From positions 6,388 through 12,547 of the forward strand of contig DIXD01000060.1 in assembly GCA_002435985.1 (NCBI GenBank): 6,160 bases of DNA, given 5' to 3'. This document shows positions 1 through 6,160 of this stretch, piece after piece. Origin of the DNA: Spirochaetaceae bacterium UBA6089. GTDB taxonomy: Bacteria > Spirochaetota > Spirochaetia > Treponematales > Rectinemataceae. The position numbers and the translations under genes are program-made. Positions within the stretch are counted from its first letter, which is position 1. Every line of letters starts with the position of its first letter. Under the pieces are notes generated by a model. The model searched no databases, was not told the origin of the DNA, and was given only the letters and a program-made list of their open reading frames with translations.

Positions 1-1287
1 GTGGGCGGAACCTGCCTCAATATCGGCTGTATACCGACAAAAACCTTCCTCAATAGCGCAAAGCTCTATGTCCATGCGCGTGAAGGTGCAGCGTTCGGCA
101 TCGAGGCCGAGGCCGTGCACAGCAACTGGCCGCGCATCGTAGCGTGGAAGAACGAAGTGGTCTCCCGTCTTCGCCGTGGGTTGGAACTCACCCTCACCAA
201 AGAAGGAATCGAAATCCTGCGCGGACAAGGGAGACTCATGGGCATACACACCGTCTCGCTGGATACGGGCACGAAGGAGCCCCTCACTCTCGAGGCCGAC
301 AGCATCATCGTGGCCACAGGCGCTTCCCCCATCATGCCGCCGATCCCCGGCGTACAGAACAACCCGTCGGTCCTCGATTCCACCGGCATGCTTGCGCTGA
401 AAGAAGTGCCCAAAAGCCTCTGTATTATCGGGGGCGGCGTGATCGGCGTCGAGTTCGCAAGCCTTTTCTCTTCGTTCGGTTCGAAGGTCACCGTCATCGA
501 GATGATGCACGAGATTGTCCCGGTCATGGACAGGCAGATGGCCATGATGCTGAGAAACGCACTCAAACAGGTCACCTTTACGCTTGGAGCAAAGGTCACT
601 GCTGTCGAAGACCATCGAGTGCTCTATGAAGGCGCCGGCGGCGAGAAAGGTACGGTGGAAGCCGATGTCATTCTCATGGCCGTAGGAAGGAAGGCTACTG
701 TCGAGGGGTGGGGGGCACAGGACGTCGGGCTCGAGATAAAAAATCGCGCAGTTGCGACGGACGCACACCAGCGCACGAATCTCCCCGGCGTATGGGCAAT
801 CGGCGATGTTACGGGCAAAAGTCAACTCGCCCACGCCGCATACCGTATGGCCGAGGTCGCTGTCGCCGATATTCTCGCCTTGCGCAGGGGCGAACACAGC
901 GTCCAAGAGTTCGTACCCGAGACCGTTCCCTGGGCTCTCTTTTCCCTGCCGGAGGCGGCTGGTGTCGGATACACGGAGGACGAGGCGAGGGCGAAGGGCT
1001 ACGACGTGAGCGTCGTCCGGACCCCCTACGGCGTGTCAGGCCGATTCATCGCCGAAAACGGTCTAAGCTCGCCGGGTTCCGTCAAAATTGTCTTCGAAAA
1101 AACCAGTCAAAGAATACTGGGCGTCCACATGCTCGGCGCTTACGCCTCCGAGCACATATGGGGCGCGGCGCTGGCGCTCGAAAGAAAACTACCGCTCTCC
1201 GCGCTTCGGAATATGGTCTTCCCGCACCCCACCGTGTCGGAGGTCCTCCGCGAAGCTGCCTGGAGTGTCCACGAATACCACGAATAG
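1..1287 (+). CDS. lpdA: Dihydrolipoyl dehydrogenase (E3), 5'-truncated by the window edge
   Basis: This flavoprotein reoxidises the dihydrolipoyl arm of E2 in 2-oxoacid or acetoin dehydrogenase complexes and passes the electrons through FAD and a disulfide to NAD+. The visible 428 residues open directly on the redox-active disulfide motif GGTCLNIGCIPTK (Cys5 and Cys10), which normally sits about 40 residues into the protein. The first GTG is therefore an internal valine codon, and the FAD-binding GxGxxG segment lies upstream of the window. Next come VATGASP (about 104-110), an NAD-binding GGGVIG (144-149) with Glu167 ending the second strand (typical of NAD+ use), the second FAD motif AIGD (266-269), and the dimerisation domain ending in FPHPTVSE with the catalytic His409-Glu414 pair. 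All key residues are intact. It ends 27 bases before the E1 gene, which fits an operon-specific E3. The E3 family assignment is secure. Mercuric or glutathione reductase is unlikely given the HPT-SE ending and the overall match. Confidence 0.95.
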   Translation: MGGTCLNIGCIPTKTFLNSAKLYVHAREGAAFGIEAEAVHSNWPRIVAWKNEVVSRLRRGLELTLTKEGIEILRGQGRLMGIHTVSLDTGTKEPLTLEADSIIVATGASPIMPPIPGVQNNPSVLDSTGMLALKEVPKSLCIIGGGVIGVEFASLFSSFGSKVTVIEMMHEIVPVMDRQMAMMLRNALKQVTFTLGAKVTAVEDHRVLYEGAGGEKGTVEADVILMAVGRKATVEGWGAQDVGLEIKNRAVATDAHQRTNLPGVWAIGDVTGKSQLAHAAYRMAEVAVADILALRRGEHSVQEFVPETVPWALFSLPEAAGVGYTEDEARAKGYDVSVVRTPYGVSGRFIAENGLSSPGSVKIVFEKTSQRILGVHMLGAYASEHIWGAALALERKLPLSALRNMVFPHPTVSEVLREAAWSVHEYHE

Positions 1288-1300
1288 ACTGCACATTCGA

Positions 1301-1307
1301 AAAGGAG
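1301..1307 (+). promoter_or_regulatory. Ribosome binding site of the E1 fusion gene
   Basis: AAAGGAG ends 7 bases before the ATG at 1315, a near-ideal Shine-Dalgarno match and spacing. It lies in the 27-base gap after the E3 stop codon and supports 1315 as the true start. No promoter or terminator-like structure is visible in the same gap, so co-transcription with the E3 gene is likely. Confidence 0.8.
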
Positions 1308-1314
1308 TATAGAT

Positions 1315-3771
1315 ATGCCGAAATCATTACCGATCGAACCGAGCGAGGTTCGCAAGGCGGGAACACTGAGAATCCCCGAAATTCCCATCAATCAATATAA
1401 GAGGAACATCAAAGAAGAACTGGCCCGCTTCGGAAAGACGGGCCTTGTGGCGATGCTCCACGACATGATGGTGGTGCGCGAATTCGAAACGATGCTCAAC
1501 AGCTTCAAGACAATGGGAGCGTGGGAAGGCATCGAATACAACCACAAGGGACCAGCCCATCTCTCCATTGGGCAGGAAGCCGCGGTGGTGGGACAGGCCG
1601 CGTCCCTCGATCCAGAGGATTTCATCTTCGGATCGCACCGCAGCCACGGCGAAATACTCGCCAAGTGCCTCTCCGCGGTGCGGAAACTCGACGACGCAAA
1701 GCTCGTTTCTATCATGGAAACCTGGCTCGACGGGGAGACCTTCGAGTTCGCGAAACGCATGCCTCATTCCGATACCTTCTCACTCGCCCGCAACTTCATC
1801 GTGTTCGGCACCCTCGCCGAAATCTTCGCGCGAAAAGCCGGCTTCAACAGGGGCATGGGAGGCTCGATGCACGCCTTCTTTCTGCCCTTCGGCTCGATGC
1901 CGAACAACGCAATAGTCGGCGGCTCGGCCGACATCGCCCTGGGCTCGGCGCTCTTCAAGCGCATCAACAAAAAGCCCGGCATCGTCATCGCGAACATAGG
2001 CGATGCGTCCATGGGCTGTGGCCCGGTGTGGGAGGCTATGACCATGGCCTCCATGGATCAGTATCGGACCCTCTGGCCCGAATCCGCAGGCGGTGCGCCT
2101 CCAATCCTCTTCAATTTCTTCAACAACTTCTACGGCATGGGCGGCCAGACCTACGGCGAGACCATGGGCTTCGGCGTGCTCGCGCGCGTCGGGGCCGGCG
2201 TCAATCCCGATGCCATGCACGCCGAACGCGTGGATGGTCTCGATCCGCTCGCAGTGGCCGACGCCGTGGCCAGAAAGAAGAAAATCCTCCTTGAAGGCAG
2301 GGGCCCTGTTCTCCTCGACACCATCACCTACCGCATCTCCGGCCACTCGCCCAGTGACGCCTCGAGCTATCGCACGAAAGAGGAAGTCGAGGCCTGGCAA
2401 AAAAACGACTCGATCGCCGAGTTCTCGAACTACCTTTTGCAGAACGGGATCATCGACGAAGCGGCTCTGGCTGCCATGCGCGAAGGAATTCACCGTACAA
2501 TCTTCGAAGCGACGAAACTCGCCACGGATGAGAATCTCTGTCCACGTGCCGACGGTCGATTCATCGAATCGGTCATGTACTCGAACAAGAAAATCCTCAA
2601 GCTCGAAGACCGAGAGGCCGAGGTGCTGCAGGCAGGCGACGACAACCCGCGCGTGCAGGCCATCGCTCGCCGCTCGCGCTTTGCCCTCGATGGCGACGGT
2701 AAGCCACTGCCTAAAAACAAGGTCTATCAGCTCCGCGACGGCATCTTCGAGGCGCTGCTCTATCACTTCAGGCAGGATCCCACCATGGCAGCCTGGGGAG
2801 AAGAGAACCGCGACTGGGGCGGCGCCTTTGCAGTGTACCGCGGGCTCACCGAGGCTCTGCCCTACCCCCGTCTCTTCAATAGCCCAATCTCGGAGGGGGC
2901 CATCGTCGGTTCCGGGGTAGGCTACGCGCTCTCCGGCGGCCGAGCCGTCGTGGAGCTCATGTACTGCGATTTTCTGGGCCGAGCAGGAGATGAGATATTC
3001 AACCAGGCATCGAAGTGGCAGGCTATGTCGGCGGGGCTCCTCACAATGCCGCTCGTCATCCGCGTCTCCATCGGAAACAAATACGGAGCCCAGCACAGCC
3101 AGGACTGGTCCGCCCTCGCGGCGCACATTCCGGGCCTAAAAGTGTATTTTCCTGCGACACCCTACGACGCCAAGGGCATGATGCATCTCGCCTTGAGTCG
3201 TACCGACCCGGTGGTATTTCTCGAGAGCCAACTTCTGTACGATGTGGGCGAGCAGTTCGAAAAAGGTGGTGTGCCCGAGGGCTACTATGAAATTCCCGAA
3301 GGTGTACCTGCGGTCAGAAAGGCAGGTAAGGACATCACCATCGCGACCTACGGAGCGACCCTCTACCGTGCTCTAGAGGCAGCCCGGATTCTCGAAGAGA
3401 GATATGGCGTTTCCGCCGAGGTGATCGACCTTCGTTTCATCGTACCCTTCGACTACGAGCCGCTCGTCGAAAGCGTACGCAAAACCGGCAGGCTCCTTCT
3501 TGCCTCCGATGCCGTGGAACGCGGCTCTGCTCTCCACACCATCGCCTCGAATGTGCAGGAACTCGCCTTCGACTGGCTCGATGCACCGGTCGCGGTCGTA
3601 GGCTCGCACAACTGGATTACTCCGGCCGCGGAATTGGAGAGCATCTATTTCCCGCAGCCCGAGTGGATTATCGACACGATTCATGAAAGAATCCTGCCGC
3701 TGCGGGGTCATCAGCCTTCAACAGCCCAAGGCTCGCAGGAGATCGCGCGACGGTATCGGGCAGGAGTATAA
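1315..3771 (+). CDS. Fused alpha-beta E1 of a thiamine-diphosphate 2-oxoacid/acetoin dehydrogenase
   Basis: This 818-residue protein joins in one chain the two E1 subunits that are separate in most bacteria. E1 decarboxylates or cleaves its substrate on thiamine diphosphate and transfers the acyl group to lipoyl-E2. The alpha half (about 40-420) shows RSHG (109-112, His111), RGMGGSMH (179-186), the thiamine-diphosphate motif starting GDA (229-231) and closing at NNFYGM (270-275), and the HSPSD...YR loop (344-353). The beta half (about 470-795) shows GEENRDWGG (495-503), the probable catalytic Glu527 in SPISEGAIVG, the GAQHSQDWSA loop with His594, and the C-terminal transketolase-type domain with its IATYG strand. 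A linker of about 50 residues joins the halves. RGMGGSMH is typical of pyruvate and acetoin E1 rather than branched-chain E1, but the substrate is not determined. GDA replaces the usual GDG, and about 11 extra residues lie before the closing Asn. The adjacent E3 gene supports a role in a lipoyl complex. Confidence 0.92.
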   Translation: MPKSLPIEPSEVRKAGTLRIPEIPINQYKRNIKEELARFGKTGLVAMLHDMMVVREFETMLNSFKTMGAWEGIEYNHKGPAHLSIGQEAAVVGQAASLDPEDFIFGSHRSHGEILAKCLSAVRKLDDAKLVSIMETWLDGETFEFAKRMPHSDTFSLARNFIVFGTLAEIFARKAGFNRGMGGSMHAFFLPFGSMPNNAIVGGSADIALGSALFKRINKKPGIVIANIGDASMGCGPVWEAMTMASMDQYRTLWPESAGGAPPILFNFFNNFYGMGGQTYGETMGFGVLARVGAGVNPDAMHAERVDGLDPLAVADAVARKKKILLEGRGPVLLDTITYRISGHSPSDASSYRTKEEVEAWQKNDSIAEFSNYLLQNGIIDEAALAAMREGIHRTIFEATKLATDENLCPRADGRFIESVMYSNKKILKLEDREAEVLQAGDDNPRVQAIARRSRFALDGDGKPLPKNKVYQLRDGIFEALLYHFRQDPTMAAWGEENRDWGGAFAVYRGLTEALPYPRLFNSPISEGAIVGSGVGYALSGGRAVVELMYCDFLGRAGDEIFNQASKWQAMSAGLLTMPLVIRVSIGNKYGAQHSQDWSALAAHIPGLKVYFPATPYDAKGMMHLALSRTDPVVFLESQLLYDVGEQFEKGGVPEGYYEIPEGVPAVRKAGKDITIATYGATLYRALEAARILEERYGVSAEVIDLRFIVPFDYEPLVESVRKTGRLLLASDAVERGSALHTIASNVQELAFDWLDAPVAVVGSHNWITPAAELESIYFPQPEWIIDTIHERILPLRGHQPSTAQGSQEIARRYRAGV

Positions 3772-3784
3772 TACGTAGGGATAT

Positions 3785-3788
3785 GAGG
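3785..3788 (+). promoter_or_regulatory. Ribosome binding site of the PHP-domain gene
   Basis: GAGG lies 10 bases before the ATG at 3799, in the 27-base gap after the E1 stop codon. The match is weaker and more distant than the one before the E1 gene. An ATG at 3783 is in another frame, and the next in-frame ATG at 3823 has no better-placed purine-rich sequence, so 3799 is preferred. Confidence 0.55.
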
Positions 3789-3798
3789 CAAAAAAGCG

Positions 3799-5172
3799 AT
3801 GACCGAACAGAATGACCCCAGGATGATCATTGCCGACGCCACCCAGACGCCTGAACGGCGCCTCGAGGCGCTGGCGGAAGTGGCACGGGCGCTCGGCAAG
3901 CCCAAGGGCAGCTCGGGCGAATCGAACAACCACATCCACACCTGCTACAGCTTCAGTCCTTATACGCCCGCCGGGGCGGCGCTCGCGGCGCGCGCGGCCG
4001 GCCTGGATGTCGCAGGTTCAGTGGACCACGACTCGTACGCGGCCGCGGGTGAAATGCGCGCCGCTTGTGCCCTGCTCGGCATCGGCGCCGTCACCGGCTT
4101 TGAACTCAGGGTGTCGCTCGCAGCCGCAGCCCGTCGATTCCCCGAAAAAATCGCCCGGCTTCTGACCGAACGCAAGCTCAACAACCCCGATTCGCCCGGC
4201 ATCATCTACATGACCATCCAGGGGGTGCCCGCTCAGGCGAGCGCGGAAGTCGAAACCTTCCTCGCGCCGGTTCGCCGCGCGCGCTACGACCGCACCAGGC
4301 ACATGGTGGAGCGCACGAACGTACTCCTCGGCGACCTCGGGCTTCAATCTATCGATTTCGAAAACGATGTCGCGGCAATCTCGAAGTTCGCCGAAGGCGG
4401 CACCATCACCGAGCGCCACCTTCTCGCAGCCCTTTCCAACTCGATACTCACGACCCTAAGCCCCGGACGCGCCCTCGTCGACTGGCTCGAAGGCACCCTC
4501 GGCCTATGGCTCAGCGATTCCCAGCGCCGCATGCTCTCTGACCCGGCAAATCCATATCTCTCTTATGACCTGCTCGGCGCTCTCAAGGCGGGCTTTCTCG
4601 ATAGAATATTCATCCAGCCCAAAGAGGAATGCATAGACGTTTCGGAAGCTCTGGCATTCGCCATGCGCATCGGTGCAATCCCCGCCTACGCCTACCTCGG
4701 AGACGTCGCCGAATCGCCTACGGGGGACAAGAAAGCGGAAAAATTCGAAGACGACATCCTCGACGACCTTGTGCCTGCGCTCAGAGACATAGGCTTTCCT
4801 GCGATCACCTACATGCCCCCGCGCAACACAATCGACCAACTTGTACGCCTGCAGAGACTCTGCGAGCACTACGGCTTTATGGAGATATCGGGCGTCGACA
4901 TCAACCAGCCGCGCCAGTCCTTCAACTGCCCCGAACTGCGGCTGCCTGCATTCAGACATCTCGACGACGCGACATGGGCCATGGTCGCCCACGAAGCCTT
5001 CAGTGCAATCGACCGCCGCTTCGGTCTCTTCTCGAACGAAAATCCACTCTCGCGGCTTCCCATACGTCAGAGAATCATGCTTTTCGCCCAGGCGGGGCGG
5101 CGCATCGATCTTTCGGACCCCCGTTCGATCGAAGACACGGCCAACACCCTCTTTCAGGAGAAAAATGTATGA
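3799..5172 (+). CDS. PHP-domain protein, putative metal-dependent hydrolase of unknown substrate
   Basis: This 457-residue protein belongs to the PHP (polymerase and histidinol phosphatase) superfamily, whose members are mostly metal-dependent phosphoesterases. An N-terminal helical segment (1-40) leads to the first metal motif NNHIHTCYSFSP (His45, His47). VDHDS follows (Asp76, His77), then GFE (Glu102). His168 and His207 (ITERH) are candidates for later ligands. The middle section (about 103-270) is much longer than in compact PHP enzymes. A conserved-looking C-terminal block carries YLGDVAESPTGDKK (299-312), ITYMPPRNT (336-344) and SGVDINQPRQSF (364-375). Where many PHP enzymes have a terminal Asp-x-His, this one has Asp367-Ile-Asn369, and Phe52 takes the place often held by Asp in the first motif. 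No signal peptide or membrane segment is seen, so it is probably cytoplasmic. Its place between E1 and a polyol-type dehydrogenase suggests a role in the same catabolic pathway. I recognise the superfamily and recall similar unnamed proteins in gut anaerobes, but the reaction is unknown. Confidence 0.85.
   Translation: MTEQNDPRMIIADATQTPERRLEALAEVARALGKPKGSSGESNNHIHTCYSFSPYTPAGAALAARAAGLDVAGSVDHDSYAAAGEMRAACALLGIGAVTGFELRVSLAAAARRFPEKIARLLTERKLNNPDSPGIIYMTIQGVPAQASAEVETFLAPVRRARYDRTRHMVERTNVLLGDLGLQSIDFENDVAAISKFAEGGTITERHLLAALSNSILTTLSPGRALVDWLEGTLGLWLSDSQRRMLSDPANPYLSYDLLGALKAGFLDRIFIQPKEECIDVSEALAFAMRIGAIPAYAYLGDVAESPTGDKKAEKFEDDILDDLVPALRDIGFPAITYMPPRNTIDQLVRLQRLCEHYGFMEISGVDINQPRQSFNCPELRLPAFRHLDDATWAMVAHEAFSAIDRRFGLFSNENPLSRLPIRQRIMLFAQAGRRIDLSDPRSIEDTANTLFQEKNV
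5156..5160 (+). promoter_or_regulatory. Ribosome binding site of the short-chain dehydrogenase gene
   Basis: AGGAG lies inside the end of the PHP coding sequence, 8 bases before the ATG at 5169. That ATG overlaps the PHP stop codon as ATGA. This placement supports 5169 as the start and suggests translational coupling between the two genes. An ATG at 5165 is in another frame and leads into a reading frame that closes at 5329. Confidence 0.75.
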
Positions 5173-6160
5173 AAGTCAAGGTTTCTTCCAGTTCGATCGC
5201 GCCTATGCTGCGCGGGCTGATCCTCGCCGAGGCCTCCTTTTCCTGTATGGTGAAATCCCGCGCAGAGAACCAGTCATGCAACAACGCGCGTCTCTGCCTC
5301 GTGGTCGAGGGCATCCTCTTGAATACTGAAATCGACGATACGGAGCTCGAAAAGGCCTTGAGGAAGGCCTTAATGTCTCACGATCTTCAGAGCCTCCACA
5401 ACCGGCTTCGCGACAGAGAAGAGGTTTGCCTCGATCTGACGGACAGGGGCGGCAGCGTGCTCGCCCAATTCAGCCTTATACCGCTCGAATCTCTGGATAT
5501 CCGCCACCGTTTGGCAATCGACGCGCCTGGTGACGAGAGACTTCTGTCGAGCGCGGCGCGCGCATCTGTCGTGAAAGGCAAGATCGCCTTCGTTACGGGA
5601 GGCGCCCAAGGCTTCGGGGCAGAAATCGCACGAGGACTCGCACAGTCAGGTGCGGTCGTGTGGATCGCCGATATAAACCTTCCGGGCGCGCAGCGCTTTG
5701 CCCAGCAGCTTTCCGCGGAGATCGGCGAGCAACCAGTCTTCGCCGTGGATATCGATGTCAGCGACGAAGCTTCTGTCCAACGCGCCTTTGACCTCGTCGC
5801 ACGCACGAGTGGGGGCCTGGATATCGTCGTTTCGAACGCGGGCATTCTGAAGGCAGGCTCCGTCCTCGATCAGCCCGTCAAGGATTTCAGGCTCGTCAGC
5901 GAGGTGAACTATGTAGGCTTTTTCAATGTGGCCCAGCATGCGGCACGGCTCCTCAGACTACAGTGGCTCGGAGATCCCGACTGGTACACCGACATCATTC
6001 AGATAAACTCCAAGTCGGGCCTCGAGGGCTCGAACAAGAACAGCGCCTATGCCGGTTCGAAATTCGGCGGCATAGGCCTCGTGCAGAGCTTCGCACTCGA
6101 GCTCGTCGAGTACCACATCAAGGTCAATGCGATCTGCCCCGGCAACTTCTTCGACGGACC
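5169..6160 (+). CDS. Short-chain dehydrogenase resembling sorbitol-6-phosphate 2-dehydrogenase, with N-terminal extension; 3' end outside window
   Basis: The frame stays open from the ATG at 5169 to the window edge (330 complete codons). From about residue 136 it is a classical SDR Rossmann domain: cofactor loop TGGAQGFG (143-150), Asp168 at the end of the second strand (favouring NAD over NADP), NAG (223-225), the structural Asn248, and a triad of Ser281, Tyr294 and Lys298 (YAGSK). The block around QINSKSG and SKFGGIGLVQS matches, from memory, the E. coli sorbitol-6-phosphate dehydrogenase SrlD, so a sugar-alcohol or sugar-alcohol-phosphate substrate is likely; the exact one is unknown. Residues 1-135 form an extension absent from ordinary SDRs of about 250 residues. 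It contains several Cys (26, 37, 43, 87) and no signal peptide or recognised domain. Met69, also behind a purine-rich stretch, is a less likely start. About 100-120 residues of the SDR fold are probably missing on the right. Confidence 0.85.
   Translation, partial: MKVKVSSSSIAPMLRGLILAEASFSCMVKSRAENQSCNNARLCLVVEGILLNTEIDDTELEKALRKALMSHDLQSLHNRLRDREEVCLDLTDRGGSVLAQFSLIPLESLDIRHRLAIDAPGDERLLSSAARASVVKGKIAFVTGGAQGFGAEIARGLAQSGAVVWIADINLPGAQRFAQQLSAEIGEQPVFAVDIDVSDEASVQRAFDLVARTSGGLDIVVSNAGILKAGSVLDQPVKDFRLVSEVNYVGFFNVAQHAARLLRLQWLGDPDWYTDIIQINSKSGLEGSNKNSAYAGSKFGGIGLVQSFALELVEYHIKVNAICPGNFFDG
5352..5371 (+). repeat. Short perfect hairpin AAGGCCTT / GAGG / AAGGCCTT inside the dehydrogenase gene
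   Basis: Two copies of the self-complementary octamer AAGGCCTT flank a 4-base GAGG loop and can form an 8-bp stem. It lies within coding sequence for residues EKALRKAL (61-68) of the N-terminal extension and is followed by AATGTCTC rather than a run of T, so it does not look like an intrinsic terminator. It may simply reflect the repeated amino-acid pattern EKAL/RKAL. Confidence 0.4.

Noticed and set aside
1..3. GTG at base 1 as a start codon for the E3 gene
   Set aside because: The codon falls immediately before the disulfide motif, where E3 proteins already have about 40 residues upstream, so it is an internal valine at a truncated edge.
1780..3126. A 448-codon open frame on the - strand opposite the E1 gene
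   Set aside because: It lies wholly opposite a well-supported gene, has no recognisable motifs, and is explained by the GC-rich third positions of the + strand, which suppress stops on the opposite strand.
3772..3798. A possible promoter or terminator between the E1 and PHP genes
   Set aside because: The 27-base gap shows no inverted repeat with a T-run and no convincing -35/-10 pair; the TATAATACG-like string at the E1 end lacks a partner at the right distance.
4504..4992. A 162-codon open frame on the - strand opposite the PHP gene
   Set aside because: It is an antisense shadow of the PHP coding sequence, with no domain signature and no independent upstream region.
4841..5329. A + strand open frame spanning the PHP/dehydrogenase junction
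   Set aside because: It is out of frame with both real genes, its composition is rich in Arg and Ser as expected for a shifted frame, and it matches nothing recognisable.

Overview
The window is a densely packed, GC-rich bacterial stretch with four co-directional genes on the + strand and almost no non-coding DNA. In order these are: the 3' part of a dihydrolipoyl dehydrogenase gene (E3; its N-terminal FAD-binding segment lies before base 1), a single-chain fusion of the alpha and beta halves of a thiamine-diphosphate 2-oxoacid (or acetoin) dehydrogenase E1, a PHP-domain protein of unknown substrate, and a short-chain dehydrogenase that resembles sorbitol-6-phosphate 2-dehydrogenase and runs off the right end. 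The two intergenic gaps are 27 bases each. Each carries a Shine-Dalgarno sequence, and the last junction is a 4-base ATGA stop/start overlap. This is the layout of one operon, whose promoter and terminator both lie outside the window.

E3 and E1 are two of the three parts of a 2-oxoacid dehydrogenase complex. The lipoyl-bearing acyltransferase (E2) is not in the window; in this gene order it could lie just upstream of the E3 gene. The RGMGGSMH signature in the alpha half favours the pyruvate/acetoin type of E1 over the branched-chain type. The last gene encodes a probable NAD-dependent polyol or polyol-phosphate dehydrogenase, and it carries an unexplained N-terminal extension of about 135 residues. 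The PHP protein keeps the first metal-binding motifs of the superfamily but has Asn where the last motif normally has His. One reading is a carbon-utilisation operon in which a sugar alcohol is oxidised and a resulting 2-oxoacid or acetoin is converted to acyl-CoA and NADH, with the PHP protein as a hydrolase or accessory enzyme. That reading is inference.

The organism cannot be fixed from this sequence. Genes use strongly GC-rich third codon positions, ATG starts and GGAG-type ribosome binding sites, so it is a bacterium of moderately high GC. The style of the fused E1, the PHP protein and the extended dehydrogenase gives me a weak impression of a fermentative anaerobe such as a spirochaete, but I cannot demonstrate this. 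No RNA genes, mobile elements, CRISPR arrays or attachment sites were seen, and there is no gene-free stretch longer than 27 bases.
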